The notes under the pieces: generated by a model | The model's input: the letters and a program-made list of their open reading frames with translations, nothing else | What the model was told of the DNA's origin: nothing | Databases searched by the model: none | Translations under genes and position numbers: made by a program | Assembly: GCF_002803075.1 (NCBI RefSeq) | Contig: NZ_NNBK01000006.1 | Location: 124,001 to 188,000 of the forward strand | Direction: 5' to 3' | Origin: Streptomyces sp. CB01373 | GTDB taxonomy: Bacteria; Actinomycetota; Actinomycetes; Streptomycetales; Streptomycetaceae | Length of the DNA: 64,000 nt | Part shown: in pieces, positions 60,808 through 64,000 of the stretch | Layout of the letters: the number at the start of each line of letters is the position of its first letter | Position numbering within the stretch: the stretch's first letter is position 1

Positions 60808-61503
60808 GTGGCAGAGGTTCTCGAGTTCACCCCCAAGCTCTTCGAGCGGGCGGTATCCCCGGCGGCGACCCGCGGCGCCGCCCTCCGACCGCCCCGCGCG
60901 GCGCTCCGTCCGCGCGTGCCCGGCGGCATGCCGGTGATCGCGCCCATGCCCGCCGCGCGGCCAGCCCGCATACCCAGCCAGCGTGAGGCCGCCGAGGAGA
61001 CCGCGGCGGCCGGCACCACCGTCGACCACCTCACCGAGACCTATCGCGCGCACTACCGGTCCCTGCTGGGCCTGGCCGCGCTCCTCCTCGACGACACCGC
61101 CTCCTGCGAGGACGTGGTCCAGGAGGCCTTCATCCGGGTCCACTCCGCCCGCAAACGCGTCCGGGACCCGGAGAAGACCCTCGCCTATCTGCGGCAGACG
61201 GTCGTCAACCTCTCCCGCTCCGCGCTGCGCCGCCGCATCCTCGGCCTGAAGCTGCTGTCCAAGCCGATGCCGGACATGGCCAGCGCCGAGGAGGGCGCCT
61301 ACGACCAGCTGGAGCGCGACTCCTTGATCAAGGCGATGAAGGGCCTCCAGCGCCGTCAGCGCGAGGTCCTGGTGCTGCGCTACTTCGCGGACATGACCGA
61401 GGCGCAGGTCGCCGAGACCCTCGGCGTCTCGCTGGGCTCGGTCAAGGCCTACGGCTCGCGCGGCATCGCGGCGCTGCGGGTCGCGATGGGGGCGTCGGCA
61501 TGA
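60808..61503 (+). CDS. ECF sigma factor (SigE-like subfamily)
   Basis: 231 residues from the GTG at 60808 (VAEVLEFTPK); the frame is open upstream, so the start is moderately sure. A Pro/Ala/Arg-rich N-terminus of about 65 residues precedes region 2 (LTETYRAHYRSLLGLAALLLDDTASCEDVVQEAFIRVHSA...LAYLRQTVVNLSRSALRRR) and region 4 (LIKAMKGLQRRQREVLVLRYFADMTEAQVAETLGVSLGSVKAYGSRGIAAL). Coupled by ATGA to the following membrane protein gene, its probable partner. Confidence 0.92.
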   Translation: MAEVLEFTPKLFERAVSPAATRGAALRPPRAALRPRVPGGMPVIAPMPAARPARIPSQREAAEETAAAGTTVDHLTETYRAHYRSLLGLAALLLDDTASCEDVVQEAFIRVHSARKRVRDPEKTLAYLRQTVVNLSRSALRRRILGLKLLSKPMPDMASAEEGAYDQLERDSLIKAMKGLQRRQREVLVLRYFADMTEAQVAETLGVSLGSVKAYGSRGIAALRVAMGASA

Positions 61504-62663
61504 GGGAGCACGACGAGGACCGCGACACGTACGAGGAACATGAACCCGACGCGTCGCCCGAGCCGCATCATCAAGAGCACACGTCATCGCACGCTGGGAA
61601 CGGAACCGTGAACCACAGCCCCGACGAACTCGGCCCGGACGGGCTCGACTCGGACGAGCTGGCACTGCGCAGGATGCTGCACGACGCGGTCCAGGACGTC
61701 GAGCCACGGGACGGCACACTGGACCACCTGCGGCGCGCGGTCCCGGCGCGGCGGGCCCGCAAGCGGCAGGCCGTCGTCGGCATGGCGGCCGCCGCCCTGT
61801 TCGTCGGCACCGCCATCCCCGCCCTCGTGCACGTCTCCAACACCGCCGCCTCCGACGCCAACCCGGCCATCGCGGGCCAGGCCTCACAGGCCCAGGGCGA
61901 CGCGGGCCGGGGCAAGGGCCCGGACGGCGGCGAGAGCGCCATCGGCGGCTCCTCGGGCAAGGCCGCCGGCGAGGGTACGAAGGACCGGAAGGACGACAGC
62001 AAGGGCGGTCCGAGCAGCGCCGCCGACAGCGGACCCACCGGTGGTCCGGACAGCCCCGCGGCCGACCCGGGCGGCGACACCCCGGTGTGCGAGGCCTCCC
62101 AGCTCGGCTCCGCCACCGCCACCGTCGACGCCCCCGACTCGGCCGGTGTCGTCTACGGCACCTTCCACGTCACCAACGTCTCCGGCGGCAGTTGCCGGGT
62201 CGGCGGCTCAGGCTCGGTGGGCACCCTCGCCCAGGGCGCGGCCGACGCCACCAGGATCACCGTGGTCGCCCACACCTCCGGCGACGCGGCGGCCGGACTG
62301 CCCGACCCCTCCACCGAGGTGACCGGGCTGGTCCTGCCGTCCGGCTCGGCGTACGAGGTGAAGTTCGCCTGGGTGCCCTCCCAGACCTGTCCGACCACCG
62401 GCGGCGGCAGCGGCACCGGCGGCAGCGAGACCGGCGGACCCTCGTCCGACCCGTCCCCCACCCAGGGCGTCAGCACCACGGGCGCCACGACCACCGGCGG
62501 CGACTCCGGCGCCTCCACCCAGATGCTCCTGACGGACGGCACGGCCGACGGCGGCGTCGTGGTCTCCCACACCCCGGAGGCCGGCTCGCCCTCGGCGTCG
62601 GTGACGGTCACGAACGCGTGTGCGGGGACGATCTACCGGACCGGAGTGCTCCCGGCGTCGTAG
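61500..62663 (+). CDS. Membrane-anchored partner of the ECF sigma factor
   Basis: 387 residues. The acidic, His-rich N-terminus (about 1-95) ends with LALRRMLHDAVQDVEPRDGTLDHLRRAVPARRARKRQ. A single membrane helix (AVVGMAAAALFVGTAIPALV) follows. The outside part is Gly/Ser/Asp-rich, then a DUF4232-like beta-domain (CEASQLGSATATVDAPDSAGVVYGTFHVTNVSGGSCRV), a Thr/Ser-rich linker and Cys-containing end. It overlaps the sigma gene, so an anti-sigma-like role is probable, though no zinc HxxxCxxC motif is present. Confidence 0.8.
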   Translation: MREHDEDRDTYEEHEPDASPEPHHQEHTSSHAGNGTVNHSPDELGPDGLDSDELALRRMLHDAVQDVEPRDGTLDHLRRAVPARRARKRQAVVGMAAAALFVGTAIPALVHVSNTAASDANPAIAGQASQAQGDAGRGKGPDGGESAIGGSSGKAAGEGTKDRKDDSKGGPSSAADSGPTGGPDSPAADPGGDTPVCEASQLGSATATVDAPDSAGVVYGTFHVTNVSGGSCRVGGSGSVGTLAQGAADATRITVVAHTSGDAAAGLPDPSTEVTGLVLPSGSAYEVKFAWVPSQTCPTTGGGSGTGGSETGGPSSDPSPTQGVSTTGATTTGGDSGASTQMLLTDGTADGGVVVSHTPEAGSPSASVTVTNACAGTIYRTGVLPAS

Positions 62664-62740
62664 GGCCTGTGCCGAGTTCGCCCGTCTGCGCCCCGTCGCC
62701 CGGCAGGCGCGCTCACCGGAACAGGCCCCGAGGGGGACGG

Positions 62741-63541
62741 TCAGGCGCCGGACGCGCCGCTCGACGCGGGCGCCGGCGCCTGCTCGGGCGCGAGCCCCAG
62801 CTCCGCGTCCCGTACGGCCTCCACCTCGCGGCGCAGCAGCCGGAACCACATGAAGACCACGAAGCCGGCGAAGACGAACCACTCGCCGGTGTAGCCGAGG
62901 TTCTGGAACGCCTTCAGGTCGAGCCCGGTGTTGTCCGGGGCCTTCGCCGGTACCGCCGTCATCCCGGCATCGGCGTGGTTGAGGGTGACCCACGCGTCGT
63001 ACACGGGGTACGGCACGAGGTTCACCAGCGAGGCCGCGCTGATCGCCGCGGTCTGCCCGGACGGCAGCCCGCCCCGGGCGCTGACCCCGTTGTCACCCGG
63101 CGTCTCCGACGCCTGGAGCGCTCCGGTGACCGTGACCTCGCCCGCGGGCGGCGCCGGGACCCCGGCCGCGTCCGGCTTCCCGGGCAGCCAGCCGCGGACG
63201 ACCGGCAGCGCCTTGCCGGAGTCGGTGCGCAGCAGCGTCAGCACGTAGTACCCGGCCCTGCCGTCCAGATCGCGGTCCGGGACCAGCAGCTGATCGGCGT
63301 ACCGGCCGGCCGCGGTGGTCTGCATGCCGGACGTGCGCTTGTCGACGGGCAGCAGCCGGTCCAGCGGGCGCGGCGCCTCCTTGCGGTAGGAGGCGGCCTG
63401 CTCGGTCGCGGTCCGGTGGTCCTGCACTCGCGCCTCGAACCGGCTCAGCTGCCAGGACCCCATGAACACGCAGAAGGGGATGGCGAGCAGCACGAAGACG
63501 TTGATGCCCCACCAGCGAGGTGTCAGCAGAAACCGGTACAC
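62741..63541 (-). CDS. SURF1 family cytochrome oxidase biogenesis protein
   Basis: 266 residues, GTG start at 63541 (VYRFLLTPRWWGIN). Two membrane helices at the ends (INVFVLLAIPFCVFMGSWQLSRFEAR; EWFVFAGFVVFMWFRLLRREVEAVRD) flank a periplasmic domain with GYYVLTLLRTDSGKALPVVRGWLPG, the SURF1 landmark. C-terminal tail Ala/Pro-rich. It helps assemble haem-copper oxidase (aa3). Other assembly genes are not adjacent. Confidence 0.92.
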   Translation of the reverse strand: MYRFLLTPRWWGINVFVLLAIPFCVFMGSWQLSRFEARVQDHRTATEQAASYRKEAPRPLDRLLPVDKRTSGMQTTAAGRYADQLLVPDRDLDGRAGYYVLTLLRTDSGKALPVVRGWLPGKPDAAGVPAPPAGEVTVTGALQASETPGDNGVSARGGLPSGQTAAISAASLVNLVPYPVYDAWVTLNHADAGMTAVPAKAPDNTGLDLKAFQNLGYTGEWFVFAGFVVFMWFRLLRREVEAVRDAELGLAPEQAPAPASSGASGA

Positions 63542-63742
63542 GCCCTCAACGGTACGGTGCCGGACGCCGCGCCCCGGTCGCGGGGTCGGCCCGGCAGCGC
63601 GCCGGGGGGACGGGACGCAGGGCACCGGGCGGGCGGGAACGGTGTGGAAATGGCAAGAGGATGCGAAGAGTCCGGGCGGAGTTTTCCACAGGCTGGGGAG
63701 ACCGGACAGCGCGTTGTCCTCGGAACCGTGCAGTATGGGGTC

Positions 63743-64000
63743 ATGACTGAGAGCAACGGGTCCGACTCGCCGCAGCAGCTCGACCGGCGGCCACTCATCG
63801 AGGAGATGCCGGACTGGGAGAAGCGCTTCCGAGCGCCCCGGGTGTCCCTGCCCGACTGGGCGGAGGACGCGCCGGAGCGCTCCCTGTTCGTGTCGAACGC
63901 GACGGGGACGTACGAGCTGTACGCCTGGGACCGGACGACGGGTGACCAGCGGCAGGTCACCGATCGGCCGAACGGCACGACGGACGGTGTGCTCTCGCCG
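63743..64000 (+). CDS. S9-type prolyl oligopeptidase family protein, N-terminus only
   Basis: 86 residues visible from the ATG at 63743; the gene runs off the window. LIEEMPDWEKRFRAPRVSLPDWAEDAPERSLFVSN is followed by TYELYAWDRTTGDQRQVTDRPNGTTDG, the first blade of a TolB-like propeller as in S9 (dipeptidyl/acylaminoacyl) peptidases. The catalytic domain is out of view, so the call rests on the propeller start only. Confidence 0.7.
   Translation, partial: MTESNGSDSPQQLDRRPLIEEMPDWEKRFRAPRVSLPDWAEDAPERSLFVSNATGTYELYAWDRTTGDQRQVTDRPNGTTDGVLSP

Noticed and set aside
60686..60937. Small frame (83 codons) before the sigma factor gene
   Set aside because: No ribosome site. The translation is Ser/Arg/Pro-rich and overlaps the sigma coding region in another frame.

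Overview
The window is a 64 kb piece of a Streptomyces chromosome, or that of a close relative. Supporting signs are very high GC, many GTG/TTG starts, ATGA/GTGA stop-start overlaps, the dnaK-grpE-dnaJ-hspR operon, and operators matching the HspR inverted repeat CTTGAGT-N7-ACTCAAG. Most genes are conserved actinobacterial core genes. I see no insertion sequence, prophage, CRISPR array, rRNA or tRNA.

Layout. 1-5 kb: the end of an unidentified Pro/Gln/Tyr-rich protein, an ABM-domain monooxygenase-like protein, a large membrane iron-sulfur reductase and a degenerate MraY/WecA-like membrane protein. 5-9.4 kb: the HspR-controlled chaperone operon, closed by a 20-bp terminator stem. 9.5-14.6 kb: an orphan sugar-binding lipoprotein, then an unusual accessory cluster. 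This holds three paralogous LuxR-type regulators with a TrmB/PLD-like middle domain, a divergent gene for a small exported peptide carrying two DSHWP motifs, and a translationally coupled Rieske-like protein without recognisable Fe-S ligands. 14.7-19.6 kb: clpB with its own HspR site, a YbjN protein and an aminotransferase. 19.8-27.3 kb: a Gly/His/Cys-rich membrane peptide, DUF2617, a membrane aminopropyltransferase, a membrane-anchored SRPBCC protein followed by 168-bp tandem repeats, an aldose epimerase, pyrE and fba. 27.3-32.7 kb: an MFS exporter, DUF3151, and tryptophan catabolism to anthranilate (dioxygenase, kynureninase, probable formamidase).

32.9-39.6 kb: two adjacent, paralogous HisKA_3/NarL two-component systems. 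The first is coupled to a secreted alpha/beta hydrolase and a membrane acyltransferase, and both operons carry the same CCCGTAGTAC element upstream. 39.7-47.2 kb: a P450, a Uma2 nuclease-fold protein, an ABC exporter with a divergent GbsR/MarR regulator around a perfect 22-bp palindrome, a degenerate lipid-kinase-like protein and purA. 47.3-55.9 kb: a hypothetical protein, a GT2/polytopic membrane fusion, a GntR regulator, a class III aminotransferase, a receptor Ser/Thr kinase and a SLATT-type protein. 56-64 kb: ybaB-recR-DUF5063, ask-asd, an ECF sigma factor with its membrane partner, SURF1, and the start of an S9-type peptidase.

The best candidate for an undescribed system is 10.9-14.6 kb. 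Three sensor-regulators face a tiny secreted repeat peptide and a stripped-down Rieske-fold protein, with short direct repeats in the divergent promoter. This would fit a peptide-signalling or small-molecule-sensing cassette, but that reading is inference.
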